A DNA stretch of 64,000 nt from Anaspis maculata (taxonomy: Eukaryota; Arthropoda; Insecta; Coleoptera; Scraptiidae), in the NCBI GenBank assembly GCA_949128115.1, contig OX421968.1:25156377-25220376 (forward strand), given 5' to 3'. Shown here piece by piece: positions 1 to 10,390 of the stretch. Every line of letters starts with the position of its first letter. Positions within the stretch are counted from its first letter, which is position 1. The position numbers and the translations under genes were made by a program. A model generated the notes under the pieces. That model had not been told where the DNA came from and searched no databases. It saw only the letters and a program-made list of their open reading frames with translations.

Positions 1-2913
1 GATCCATTTCTTAACTTTGTTTTTGAACAAGTGAATCGAATTTAGGGTTGTAATATCTGTTGGCAAGCGGTTGTAAATTTTTGGAGCGAGAAAATGATAG
101 CTTCTTTGTGTCAATGTCTTGTTGGTTTTAGGTATTCTTTTGAGGTCTTTATTACGCGTGTTGTGTGAATGATGTGTACTGATAGAATCTAATTTGTGCG
201 TGTGATATCTAATAATGATGGAATAGCAGAGTTGTTGTCGGATGTCAAAAATATCTGTCTCTTCGTAGAGATTTTGAGAGGGGTAGGTAAGTTCTTTCTG
301 ATATATAATTTTCAAAATTCTTTTTTTTACTTTTTCTAGCTGATTCAGGTATTTATTCGTTGCACCCCCCCATGCAGTTATGCAGTAAATTATATGAGGC
401 TGGACCAACCCATGATAAAGCATGCGGAGTTGTTTATTGTCAAATATGTGTCTAAGATATTTAAATTTATGCAGAATAGACCTGATCTTTTTTGTTACAA
501 AGTGTATGTGCTTGTCCCATCTCATATGTAGATCAATGTAGATGCCAAGGTATTTGATACTCGTCGACATTTTTATGGAAACTTTTGTACATAGGCAGCA
601 GTCCTCAAAACCTGATACCTCCAGCGTGTCAAACTGTGGCAATGTGGAGCTATATGATGAAAAAGGTATGAAGTGAGTTTTGCTGAAGTTAACAGTTAAA
701 AGTTTGTCGCTAAAATAATGAAAGATCTTACTCATTTCTTTGGAAACTTGCAATTTCAAACCTCTCCAGTCATCATTTTCAAAAAAGATTGCCGTGTCAT
801 CAGCAAAACTCACCACATCTCCCCGAATCTTAAGAGAAAACAAGTCATTTACATAAATATTGAACAAAATAGGTCCCAGTACGGTTCCTTGGGGTATTCC
901 ACATTTTACAATTCTATCCTCACTCCTGCTATTACCCACCTCAACGCATTGATCCCTCCCAGACAGGTAATCTGCCATCAGTTTGTATGAATTTCCCCTA
1001 AATCCCACTTTATCCAAGATGCCTAATAACTGAGCGTGACTAACCGTATCAAAAGCCTTTGCTAGGTCTATAAACACCGCCAAAGCTGCCTTTCCAGTAT
1101 CAAGTGATTTGTGTATTTTTGTTGTTAGATATAAGACTGCATCCTCCGTCGATCGATTTGTTCTGAATCCGAACTGTTTATCTGAGAGAATATTATTACT
1201 ATCAAAAAAACTATTCATTCGGTCCTTCAGTATTTTTTCATGGATCTTGGCAAAGTTGGTAATCAAAGAAATTGGTCTATAGTTATTCACACTCAGTTTA
1301 TCTCCATTCTTGAAGACTGGCCTTATAACGGTGGTTTTAAAGGTTTTGGGGAACACTCCTGCTTCGAATGATTGATTAATGATATGAGTGAGTGGTTCCG
1401 CGATTAGATGTCCTATTTTTTTCAGAATTTCTGTTCCTATATTGTCATGACCTGGTGCTTTATGTCGTTTAAGTTCGTTGATTTTTTGCATTACCTCCTC
1501 GTGATTTGTCGGTGTCAAAAATATGGAGTTACAATTTGAGGTTGTAGTCGTTTCTGATTTAATTTTAGATTTACACTTTTGTATATTAGCCGATAAATTT
1601 TCCCCTATATTAGTAAAGAAATCAACGAAAGCGTTTGCAATTGTTTTAGTGTCGGTCGATAAATTTCCGTCATGTGTTTTAATTTTATGAATGACATTTT
1701 GATTTGATTCTGCACACATTTCCCTAACACAGTACCATAATTTCTTTGAGCTGCTTTTGTTCTGTGAAATTTGTTTTTGATAATATTCTTTCTTTCTGAT
1801 TTTAATTAATAAGTTTAATGTATTTCTGTATTTCTTGAATGTCTCTATATTTCTTTCAGTAGGAGTTTTTCTTGCTTTTTGGTGAAGTTTGTTCTTATAT
1901 TGAATAGATTTTATTAGCCCTTTCGTGATCCAAGGTGTTTTTTTGACATCACAATTTTTAATTTTTACGATTCTCGTGTTATTGCCGATACAAGTTTTTA
2001 TTTTATCTACAAATATGTCAGTAGCTGTGTTCAGGTTACTTTCATGGTATATGTCATCCCAGTTTTCTAACTCCAGTTGTCGAATCACCGACCCGATCTC
2101 CAAATACGGTTTTGTTACTTGATTTACATTTTTCCTTGTTTGCTTTGTTCCAGACAATATGAATTGAACCATTAAGGAGAAATGGTCGGTAATGTCTGTT
2201 TCCAGAATCACCGGTACACACTCATATCCATATGAAGGCTTACCTCTCACAAATAAATGATCTATACATGTGCTACTAGTATTATGTATTCTGGTTCGTT
2301 CATTTATTGTAGAAACAAACCCTTCCTCATGTAATATGTTCAAGTAATCATCAGTAACCTCCTCACAACTCAATATATTAATATTAATGTCACCGACCAC
2401 AATATGCAACTCACCATCCCTTGGGCAATTATTAAGGTAATTGGCCAACTCCAAATTGAAAGTTCCTGCACATGTAGACGGTGGTCTATAAATACCTGTA
2501 ACTAAAATTTTTTTGCCATGATAACTTATGTTTACCTGTAGTACCTTCACTGTACCTATGTCTATTATTTCAAGCCTGTAATTTAATGAATCTTTCACAT
2601 ACACAATCAAGCCATCATTTTGATTAATGTTACCGCCATTATACAATAAATTATAACCCTTTATTTTGAATAAATCAGTAGACTGCTGTTTCCAAGTCTC
2701 TGATAACACAATACAATCAATATCTTCCTGGAATTCGTCTAGAAATATTAGAAATTCGTCGAAGTTTTTGTTTATACTTCTAATGTTAGTATGGAAAATT
2801 TTGAAATCAAATATTCTGTCTTTAACAAGAATTTGTTTACATGCTTTTATGTCTTCTGCAATGTTTGTTCTGACTGTTTTAATTTCAAAATCCTTTACGT
2901 ACTCATTCATTTC
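1..2913 (-). CDS. LINE-A ORF2: endonuclease-reverse transcriptase (C terminus beyond window)
   Basis: I read this frame codon by codon on the minus strand: it starts at ATG 2913, an in-frame TAG lies just upstream at 2940-2938, and there is no stop down to base 1, giving at least 971 residues. An apurinic-type endonuclease domain comes first (DCIVLSETW near residues 65-74, GDININ near 174, DH near 243). A reverse transcriptase follows (NNYRPISLI near 540, GIPQGTVLGP at 672, FADD at 703-706). The visible end (residues LFKNKVKKWI) is the usual extreme C terminus of such ORF2 proteins, so little is missing. There is no RNase H domain. It would nick target DNA and copy the element RNA by target-primed reverse transcription. 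The layout fits the CR1/L2/Jockey superfamily; I cannot fix the clade. The long open frame suggests a young copy. Confidence 0.93.
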
Positions 2914-2978
2914 GCCTGGCGCCCTCTCAAAACTTCCCTATATTTCGCTTTCGTCCCTTAGTAATAATTATGTTTGCT

Positions 2979-3794
2979 TTAATGTTTCTTCTTCTTGTGT
3001 CTTCTCGTTCTGGTCTTCTCGGGGCTAGGCGAGTCGTATAATTTTCTTTTCTCTTCTTCGTCCCCCTTCTCTGTTCCTAGAATTCCCTGCGTAGGAACTT
3101 CTGGTTTAGTTCTTTCTTCATGCTTGTTCTTATTTCCATTCTTTCCTTCTACTTCTTCATCAGCAACTTCTTCATCCGAGCTGTTTTCAGATGTATTATC
3201 GTCTGCTTCAGATGCCGAACCCTCCAGATCTTCCGCAGCGTACCATTTTTCATTAATTTGGATTTTGGATCCTTTGATTTTTGCCGGTATGTTGTTTTCT
3301 TTGGCTCGTTTCAGGTGCTTTCGCAAAAGTTTTTGGTTGTTCCTATCTTCTTTGCACAGATCGTTTGATACAGCTAATCCAGTACCCTTCAATGCTGCTA
3401 GTTTCTTCCTGTCTTGAAATACTTCTTGTTTTTTTAGGTATGAACTGAATTCAACAACCACTGGAGGGTTTGCACTTTTCCCAATTTTGTACACGTTATT
3501 AATGTCGTTTATTGTGATGTGCAATCCCAAGATTTCGTTCAGTTTGCCGATAGTTTGCGAAACAAGATCCGTCTCCGTCGTCTTCAAGCCGAACAGTATT
3601 ATGTTGTTTTTTCTCGTTTTCCGTTCCAAAAATATACACCTGTGACTAAGTTTTTGTAACTGTATGTCTATCTTTTTCACTTTGCCGTCTGTACTTCTAA
3701 TGTTGGTCCTGATGTCTTCCTTGATTGATTCAGTTTGGATTTTTAGGGCACTATCAAGAAGCTTCTGTATGTTCTCTATGGTGACTGGCTCCAT
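2979..3794 (-). CDS. LINE-A ORF1: coiled-coil, L1-ORF1-like nucleic-acid binding protein
   Basis: A 271-aa ORF lies 65 bp upstream of ORF2 on the same strand, the standard order of a two-ORF LINE. Residues ~1-55 are heptad-rich and charged (KKIDIQLQKLSHR), as in the coiled coil of L1-like ORF1 proteins. Residues ~58-135 (RKNNIILFGL, INDINNVYKIGK, PVVVEFSSYLKK) match the RRM-like segment of insect LINE ORF1s. Residues ~140-190 (RNNQKLLRKHLKRAKENN) match the C-terminal domain. The last ~80 residues are acidic and then basic (KTRTRRHKKKKH) and low in complexity. By analogy it packages the element RNA in a ribonucleoprotein. No CCHC knuckle is seen. No frameshift or stop is present. Confidence 0.88.
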   Translation of the reverse strand: MEPVTIENIQKLLDSALKIQTESIKEDIRTNIRSTDGKVKKIDIQLQKLSHRCIFLERKTRKNNIILFGLKTTETDLVSQTIGKLNEILGLHITINDINNVYKIGKSANPPVVVEFSSYLKKQEVFQDRKKLAALKGTGLAVSNDLCKEDRNNQKLLRKHLKRAKENNIPAKIKGSKIQINEKWYAAEDLEGSASEADDNTSENSSDEEVADEEVEGKNGNKNKHEERTKPEVPTQGILGTEKGDEEEKRKLYDSPSPEKTRTRRHKKKKH

Positions 3795-4342
3795 TACTCA
3801 CAATTTAATTTATCATAGCTTCAATGATGTTCACAGTAGCATGGTGGGTGCAGCAATTTTCTTCAAGATGATGAAAACTCACTCGCTGATTTCAAGAATA
3901 TTTTGCTTCACCTTTGTTGTTATATTCGATGAGGGAGCAAAAAACTTCGATAAGATAAGTGCGGTTGTTAATTTCAGGAAATAGCATACGGAGTACAATA
4001 AATCACGATTTGTGGCATATGGAGGATCCAATTGCTGACGGCAATTACACCATTGCGTTCCTGAAGAAAAGGCGATCCAGATGAGTCAGAACTTATGCAA
4101 CAACACTTTTTATTGACTCATGAAAACGGAAATTCACAGGAGCAGGTGAAGGTCGCACTATCTTCTAGTTACGAAAAAACTTATCGTTATCATAAGTTGT
4201 TGATATGTTGATGTTGATAAGTTTGTGATAACAATTTCAACAAAAATCTGTGGACTCTGCATATCCAAATGAATTTGAATGAAACAAAAGAACGAAATTG
4301 TAACAGTCTAACTCCGGCGAGAATTTTGGTTTTCTCGAGATT
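3795..4342. other. LINE-A 5' flank, no gene
   Basis: This stretch lies upstream of LINE-A ORF1 and probably includes its 5' untranslated region; the exact 5' end and any target duplication could not be fixed. An imperfect self-complementary run (GATAAG/CTTATC type words) is near 4180-4230. No convincing coding frame. Confidence 0.4.
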
Positions 4343-4392
4343 TTTTTTAGCGCATTTTCCATCTCGATGAAAATCGCTATTGCAACCGCTTT

Positions 4393-4480
4393 GTCCGTCC
4401 GTCCCTCCGTCCGTCCGTCCGTCCGTCCGTCCGTCCGTCCGTCCGTCCGTCCGTCCGTCCGTCCGTCCGTCCGTCCGTCC
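4393..4480. repeat. (GTCC)n microsatellite
   Basis: About 22 nearly perfect copies of the tetranucleotide GTCC/CCGT lie at one end of dispersed repeat copy A. Copy B has only about five copies at the equivalent place (24217-24236), so the tract length varies between copies. The minus-strand translation is a run of DGRT units and is not a protein gene. Confidence 0.95.
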
Positions 4481-4789
4481 GTTCCTCGAACTCCTCCCAA
4501 ACTAGACGACCTAGCTTTCTAATTTTTTCACTGTTACATAGCTGCCACTCCCAAAGGAGGGCTAGGCTATATTGGATGTCCATATTGCGCCGCCAACATA
4601 GAGAAAACCGCCCCCGATAAACTTGAAATAACATAATATTGCACTTTCTACCAGACCTGATGCTCTGGTGTTCTCATTTTTTGAATAATACATAGTTGCC
4701 ACTTATAAACGTAAGCCAAGAAACATTCCGTTTTCAATATGCGCCGCCGACATGAAAAAACTGCTAAAAACCGCCCCCAATCACTTTAA

Positions 4790-5740
4790 AATGGAAAACA
4801 TAAACCCGAAGACATAGCGATCTGATTCTTTCGGTATATAAATAGCTGACTAAAAATGGGAAAGGATAGGCTACTTTTCGTTAGTCGCCGCCCCCAAATT
4901 CCGCCCCCAAACGATAAAAAGTGCAACTTTCATAAATGTTACTGATTGAGATGTTCCCTTAAACATTTAGGAACTGCCAACTCAAATTGTGCAACATTTG
5001 CTCAGCCGAACGCTGCCGCTCCCACACGCCGCCCCCAAAATAAGAGATAAATGAAAAGCATGAACCCAAAGACATAGCGATCTAAGTTTTTCGCTATATG
5101 AATAGCTGACTAAAAATGGAAAAGGATAGGCTACTTTTGATATGACGCCGCCTCCAGCTTCCGCCCCCAAAAGAAAAAAAGTGCAATTTCAACAATTTTC
5201 ACTGATTTAGCTGATAATGTTACCTCGAACATTTAAAAACTCTTGACTCAAACTGTGCAAGAATTTCTTTGCCAAACTCTGCCGCTCCCACACGTCGCCC
5301 CCAAAGTGAGAGATAAATGTAAAACATGAACCTGAAGACATAGCAATTAATTCTTTCACTATTTTGATAGCTGACTGAAATTGGAAAAAGATAGGCCACT
5401 TTTAATTAGCCGCCGCCTCCAGCTACCGCCTCCAAACAAAAAAAAATGCAACTTTCACAATTTTCACTGATTGTCATATTTCCCTTACATTTAGAAACTC
5501 CCAACTGAAACTGCGCAACAGTTACTTTGCCGAATGCTGCCGCCCCCACACGCTGCCCTCAAAGTAAGAGATAAATGGAAAACATAAACCCGAAGACATA
5601 GCGATCTAATTCTTTCGCTATATGGATAGCCGACTAAAAATGGGAAAGAATAGACTACTGTTGATTAGTCGCCGCTCCCAGCTCCCGCCCTCAAACAAAA
5701 AAATATTGATGAGTGAAAGAATTTTTATTCAAATCTATTT
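4790..5740. repeat. ~262-bp tandem units inside dispersed repeat copy A
   Basis: The landmark GACATAGCGATCT (with variants) recurs near 4809, 5069, 5336 and 5595, and AAAGTGCAACTTTCA recurs with the same spacing. The unit is therefore about 259-267 bp, in about four diverged copies. Each unit carries CCGCTCCCACACGCCGCCCCCA-like GC-rich boxes in an otherwise AT-rich background. The same units recur in copy B. Confidence 0.8.
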
Positions 5741-5914
5741 TATATTGGCAGGTACCCCATTCTGATAACAAAATATCACAATGAGTTCCGAATGAAGAAA
5801 GTGGACAAGGAATGGTGTTTCTCCTTCAACCAAATTTCTTTACGTTCATAATATGCCTCTTTGAGAAAATGCGCTACTGAGACTCACGCACGTGAAGGCA
5901 TACTCACTTGTTTA

Positions 5915-6484
5915 GAAATGTCTTCCCTTGTGAGACATGTCGAGTCTTAGTGAAAGATATGATAGAACTGAAGAATCTGCAGTGATCGTACCGTTTTATA
6001 TCCATTATTGCGCTTAATAAAAATTTCACTCTGAATGGTAACACTGGTATGAGTTGTTTCTCAATTTCTTTGTCGGATGATTTCAAGTGTGCCGTGAAAC
6101 TTGAACAGTCACTCTTGTAGCATTTTTCCTGAGCGTTCCAGATATGGTAATGTTTTTTCCGAAATCCGCTCAAAAAATGTACTTTTTGACAGGCAAACTC
6201 AAAAACTTTTTTTTTCAAATCCGGACCTGATTTTTTTCTACCCGCTATGGCATTTGATCAAGTACCAGCAGAAGAATGTGACAGGTAAATTTCATTTATT
6301 TATATCAAACCGCTCTAGAGATATCGCAAGTCGTAAATTGTGACCAAAGAACAAAACACCCTGTATCTTCAAGACCGATCGCCAAAAAAATGTTTCTCTT
6401 CTTGATCTCAACTCGCCTTGACATCCTCCACCTACCATTCACGTATGGCACATACTTTTTGAACCTTGTATAGATTTTACAGTG
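5915..6484. other. Spacer, no recognised gene
   Basis: This stretch lies between the dispersed repeat and the inverted-repeat element. A minus-strand frame of ~104 codons (5904-6218) overlaps the repeat edge and resembles nothing I know. There are runs of A/T, and the phrase CACCCTGTATCTTCAAGACC near 6358 is of the kind common at transposon ends in this window. Confidence 0.4.
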
Positions 6485-8150
6485 TTAAATGGTTATGAAC
6501 ATTTTCCATTCTTTTGCAGTCTCTTGTTGTGTCAGATGTTGTCGTTCTTACCAGTGGCTCCTAAACAGCCGTCCGTGGTTTCAGAACAATTCTGGTAGCA
6601 TTCAAAGATCCATTCCAATCTTTGTGAATCATCGCCTTCGTATCTGATCTTCAGGCCTCCCTATTTGGCCCCATTTTGACTGTAGTTAGGCCTCCATTCA
6701 ATAATGGCAAAGGAAAGCGAATTTTGTCAAACTTCTTCGAGCATATGTTTCACTTGATTTATTGATCTCGATTTATGTTGTCATGAACTTATAATATCTT
6801 TTACGTGGATCCAGCTTCTGCAATTTTCAGGTAGCGATTGCAATCCCCTGGGCTTTTTTGGATTTCGAACTAAATTTCTTTCATTTCATGCTTAAGCAAA
6901 GGTCTATGCCTCCACTAATCAATCGTCAAAATGCACATTGAAGTCCTCAAACTCACGTTATTTGCCTTTATGTGTGACCTAACACTGCATACTTGTTAGA
7001 CTTGTTTTAGCATTTTGATGATTTTATTGTTAAGTAGAGGCACATAACTTTGCTCTACACCGACTTACTCGCTCCCCACACTTAGCCATATTGCGCCTCA
7101 CTTTCTCCGAAGACAAGCTGCTTTATTTCGTCAATTCGGAAAGGTGATGGAAAACGAACATCTACCTATACACGAAGATATTGTCACCGCGTCTTCAACT
7201 CGATTAAAATCGCGTAGACCACCCATCAAATCGGCCAATCAACTTCGCGTTGAAAACTTCAATATCATACATAAGTGGGAGGAATTATGGAGTCAGACAA
7301 CAACCCAAGATGTAAACTTATATTTACCAGTCGACCAGAAGCCGAGTGGATTCGACCTTCCAAGGAAAATCTGGAAGACTGCGAACCGAATTAGATGCAA
7401 CCGCGGTAGAACCGCCGACTTTTTGTATAAATGTGGTAAAGTTCAATTTGGACACTGTGACTGTGGAAATCCACGTCAAACTGTCGTGCACATTGTGGAG
7501 TGCGAACGAAGGGCATACCCTGGCAATTTCTCCGACTTTTACACCCTTTCCCCAGATACAGTCACTTGGATTGAAAACTTGGACATCGGGATCTGATGAA
7601 TTATTTCTTCTTATTTATTTATTTATTTACTTTTTTATATACTCGTTATATTAAGTACTTTCTATTACTATTATAGTACCTCTCGAGGTACCTCTTGTCT
7701 GTAGCATGTATGCCATACGCTAAATAAATAAATAACTTTGCTTTAGCATGGAATAAAGGCAATTTTACCCAAGATCCGAAAAATCCCAGGGGATTGCAAT
7801 CACTACCTGAAAATTGAAAAAACCGATCTCGTGATCCATGTAAGAGATTTTTGAAGTTTATGATAACATAAATCGGGATCTAGAGATCAACAAAAACATA
7901 TGCTGAAAGAACTTCAAGAAAATTCGCTTTCATTGCCATTCTTGAATAGAGGCCTGATTATAGGCAGCCAAAATGGGGGTCCAAAGGTCAGATATGAGGC
8001 CGATGATTTACAAAGATTCTAATCGATCTTTGGATGCTACCAAAAATGTTCTGAATCCTCGGACGGCTGTTTAGGAGCTCTTGGTAAAGACAAGATCTAC
8101 CACACCAAGAGGCTGCAGAAGAATGGAAAATGTTTATAATCATTTATGGC
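6485..8150. mobile_element. Inverted-repeat (foldback) element with a LINE fragment in its loop
   Basis: The left arm (about 6485-6905) and right arm (about 7738-8150) are inverted copies of each other at roughly 75-80% identity by eye. For example, CATTTTCCATTCTTTTGCAG at 6499 pairs with CTGCAGAAGAATGGAAAATG near 8111, and CAATCCCCTGGG at 6841 pairs with CCCAGGGGATTG near 7786. The 830-bp loop holds the 3' end of a LINE. The right arm continues into 8151-8475, which ends in a Tc1-like terminus also found on the foldback at 11794-14223, so this is probably an older, damaged member of that family with its left terminus missing. Confidence 0.75.
7051..7737 (+). pseudogene. LINE 3' fragment (5'-truncated ORF2 C terminus)
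   Basis: The frame is open from about 7051 to a stop at 7594-7596. It matches the C-terminal end of non-LTR retrotransposon ORF2 proteins: LSHIAPHFLRRQAALFRQFG, then PVDQKPSGFDLPRKIWKTAN and RIRCNRGRTADFLYKCGKV. A zinc-type CDCGNPRQTVVHIVECE motif (C-x-C...H...C) follows, then ENLDIGI just before the stop. A TTTA-rich 3' UTR follows and the segment closes with AAATAAATAAATAA at 7722-7735, a typical LINE tail. The upstream reverse transcriptase is absent, so this is a dead 5'-truncated insertion, lying in the loop of the inverted repeat. Confidence 0.8.
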
Positions 8151-8475
8151 TGTGAAAACAAAAATGTTTTGTAAGGACTCAGGTGGTATGAACCGTGCAC
8201 TCATACAATTATTAGCTAGCTAAATAACCCAGAACCAATGGGACTACCTTGTAAAATGAGTTGAAAAATCGTGCGAAATTGGTTTTGGGACATTTCTATC
8301 TTCTAGGTCATGGCACTCTCTAACCTTGCGGCACACATCGATGCGGATTTATGGAACTTGAGAAGATACTTCAAGATAGCTCCATGCGAAATTTCAGAAA
8401 AATCTGTCTGCTGGTTCGTCCGTGGCAAAACTTTGAAAAAGTGTAACGCTAATTTTGCTCGTCAGTATATTTTAG
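8151..8475. mobile_element. Right end of a Tc1-like foldback element
   Basis: The segment begins GGTATGAACC and ends AAGTGTAACGCTAATTTTG.TCGTCAGTATAT, with the same order of landmarks as 13930-14223 in the foldback nested in the hAT element (GGTATGAACC, then GGACATTTCTAT versus GGTCATTTCTAC, then the terminus). One base differs in the terminus (GCTCGTCAG here, GTCCGTCAG there). It is a diverged relative and carries no transposase. Confidence 0.65.
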
Positions 8476-8681
8476 GTGTACCTATAGGCAACTGAAGTGA
8501 CCGGCGAGGGCGCCACAGGTCAAGAGAGTCCGAATATCACCTTGGCGAAGCGCGGGCCGCGGGCTTGTCGTATTGACATCAGGTAGGTATTTGAAAGTTT
8601 GAAAATCAGCGACGTGTCAAGTTGTTGTCAGTTGTTAACGTGTTCATTTTGGAAAAAGTCAGTACGGCGAGGCTGGGAATA

Positions 8682-9041
8682 ATGGAACTTTCCAGGTACT
8701 TAAATGCCCAGGAAAATTCGCGGAATATTACGGAAGGTATGAGTACCTAATGAAACTTTTTCTTTCGCAATTTTTAGGTGGAAAGTTGGTCGATGCGGGG
8801 CATTTGTTCAAATTTGGCCGGCTGGAGACAGAAGACTCCAAAAACAGCGGCGTTGAACAGGGGGCGCCTCAAGAAATTAATGGCCTTTTAATTCGTGAAG
8901 ACACGAAGTTGACGGTACAAGAACTGAAATGCTCTTGTAGAGCAGGAGCTGGGGGCCAGTGCAAGCATTAATGCTGCTGTCCTGATTTTTGCTTCTAGGT
9001 TGTCGAAGTTGAAATTTAAGCGAAAATTATGGGTCTCCTAA
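8682..9041 (+). pseudogene. Broken spliced gene fragment with SWIM zinc finger
   Basis: Exon 1 is 8682-8736 (ATG, 18 codons plus one base, donor GTATGA). A 41-bp intron ends in TTTTTAG, and exon 2 starts at 8778 in frame. Together they read MELSRYLNAQENSRNITEG and then GKLVDAGHLFKFGRLE. Exon 2 holds CSCRAGAGGQCKH, a SWIM-type C-x-C...C-x-H finger. Right after the His the frame hits TAA (8969-8971), but the shifted frame reads INAAVLIFASRLSKLKFK, the expected continuation of a SWIM domain, so a small frameshift has broken the gene. It resembles insect SWIM-domain proteins often linked to mobile or exonuclease-like genes. The downstream domains were not found. The SWIM match is strong; the gene identity is inference. 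Confidence 0.6.
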
Positions 9042-9866
9042 AACGCGTGTGGTATGTTTGCCATGTTTTTTCAGATGCCAGTTGGATATGATTGCTCTGC
9101 TCACGGATTTGAAATGTTCATGGACCAAAAAAACAACATAATTTTGGAGAAATATCAGCTTACTGTTACAGTTGCAGCACCGAAGTTGCGTCGCATGAGG
9201 CGTGACAGAGGACTGACAGAGGCAGGTGATCTAATCAGAAACGAATTAGAATCAGGTGAAGTCGCCATGCCGCCGGACTCCCTTATTCGTAGTTCGTGAT
9301 TCACCGCCAGGAAGCGTTTTTTCTATTTCAGTTGCCTATAGTACGGCTCACCTTGGAAAAAGATCAAAATGGCGGCTCAGAGATGGCCGAAAGTTGTTTC
9401 ACGGCGCAAAATGAACCATATCTTCGACATTTTATGTCGGATTTTCAAAATTTAAGAACTATTCTGAATCTAATACACCAACCTTCGTAACTGAAGTATT
9501 AAAATTAGCATGGAAATTATTTTTGCTGAATCGCGCTCGTATTGCACTTTGATAAGGTAATTTTATAACGTCCGTTGATCTCCCTGTAGAAATTTCATCT
9601 CAATTTTCGCGGATCTCACGTGATCACAGCATGAGAAAGGAAGATTAGGCTGTCAAACCCTGCAAACCTATTTGAAATCGCTTGTGGCAGTCAAAAGTTA
9701 TGATGATTTTAAAAAACGCCTAAATTTGCTTCTCCCCTAGGGACTCCTGTGATGTGTGTAATAAGAGCCACAAACCGTTACCAGCAGCGTCCTCTACTAG
9801 AGAGTACCTAGAGCAACCACAACAGTAGCTGCTACCTACATCAGCACGGTTCAGAATCATCAAAAC
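9042..9866 (+). other. Unassigned stretch with one short ORF
   Basis: A plus-strand frame at 9054-9299 (about 81 codons, with KLRRMRRDRGLTEAGDLIRNE) may be a further exon of the SWIM gene because it keeps the same strand and codon-like composition, but I recognise no domain. After 9300 the stretch is non-coding by eye up to the minisatellite. Confidence 0.3.
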
Positions 9867-9867
9867 G

Positions 9868-10390
9868 GCTGTTTCGCGCCACAGATGCTACTACCTATGT
9901 TCGCTTGACAGACGCTGTCAGGCTTTTCGCTACAGAGATGCTGCTTATATGTTCGCTCGAGAGACGCTGTCGAGCTTTTCGCTCCAGAGATGCTGCCATG
10001 GTGTTCGCTCGACAGATGCTGTCAGGCTTTTCGCGCCACAGACGCTACTACAGTGTTCGCTCGAGAGACGCTGTCGGGCTTTTCGCTCCAGAGATGCTGC
10101 TTAAATGTTCGCGCCACAGACGCTGCCATGGTGTTCGCTCGACAGACGCTATCGGGGTTTTCGCTCCAGAGACGCTACTCATATGTTCGCGCCACAGACG
10201 TTACCACTGTGTTCGCTCGAGAAACGTTCTGAATTTATTTCCGTCAAAGATACGGTCACGTTGCTAAACTGAATCGCCAAATAGTCGAAACGGCCTTTTC
10301 GCTCGAGAGACGCTAAACGTGCTTTCGCGCGAGAGACGTTCCCAGCCCGTTAGCGTCTCAGCTCAGACGTTTCGCTTGGGAGACGTGTAT
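9868..10390. repeat. 26-bp minisatellite
   Basis: Units such as GTTCGCTCGAGAGACGCTGTC..GCT and TTTCGCTCCAGAGATGCTGCT...GT alternate with a 26-bp period and a 52-bp higher-order period. There are about 14 recognisable copies to 10230 and more degenerate ones to 10390. Variants CGCTCGAGAGACG, CGCGCCACAGACG and CGCTCCAGAGACG swap between units. The two plus-strand frames crossing it are by-products of the period, since 26 is not a multiple of three and both frames run through the same units. It abuts, and may have expanded within, the gag remnant that begins at 10391. Confidence 0.9.

Larger units (their letters stand above)
4343..5914 (-). repeat. Dispersed repeat, copy A (GTCC-type)
   Basis: This segment is colinear with 24170-26178. 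Both begin (plus strand) with TTTTTAGCGCATTTTCCATC and end with GAAGGCATACTCACTTGTTT, and the flanks are unrelated. Inside are a (GTCC)n tract, a GC-rich stretch with many CCGCCCCCAAA words, and about four ~262-bp tandem units. The comparison with copy B, which interrupts a LINE reading frame, shows that this is a mobile or retroposed unit. The minus-strand end is a short A run, so minus is the likely element orientation. No coding frame is shared by the copies, and no transposase or reverse transcriptase is inside. It may be a non-autonomous element. Confidence 0.75.

Noticed and set aside
3664..3984. Plus-strand ORFs opposite LINE-A ORF1
   Set aside because: Shadow frames of the intact minus-strand ORF1 and its flank.
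4237..4634. ORFs with DGRTDGRT repeats
   Set aside because: Products of the (GTCC)n tract; the frame is not kept in copy B of the same repeat.
9905..10267. 120-codon ORF over the 26-bp repeat
   Set aside because: Two frames are open across the same units and the period is not a multiple of three; no domain.
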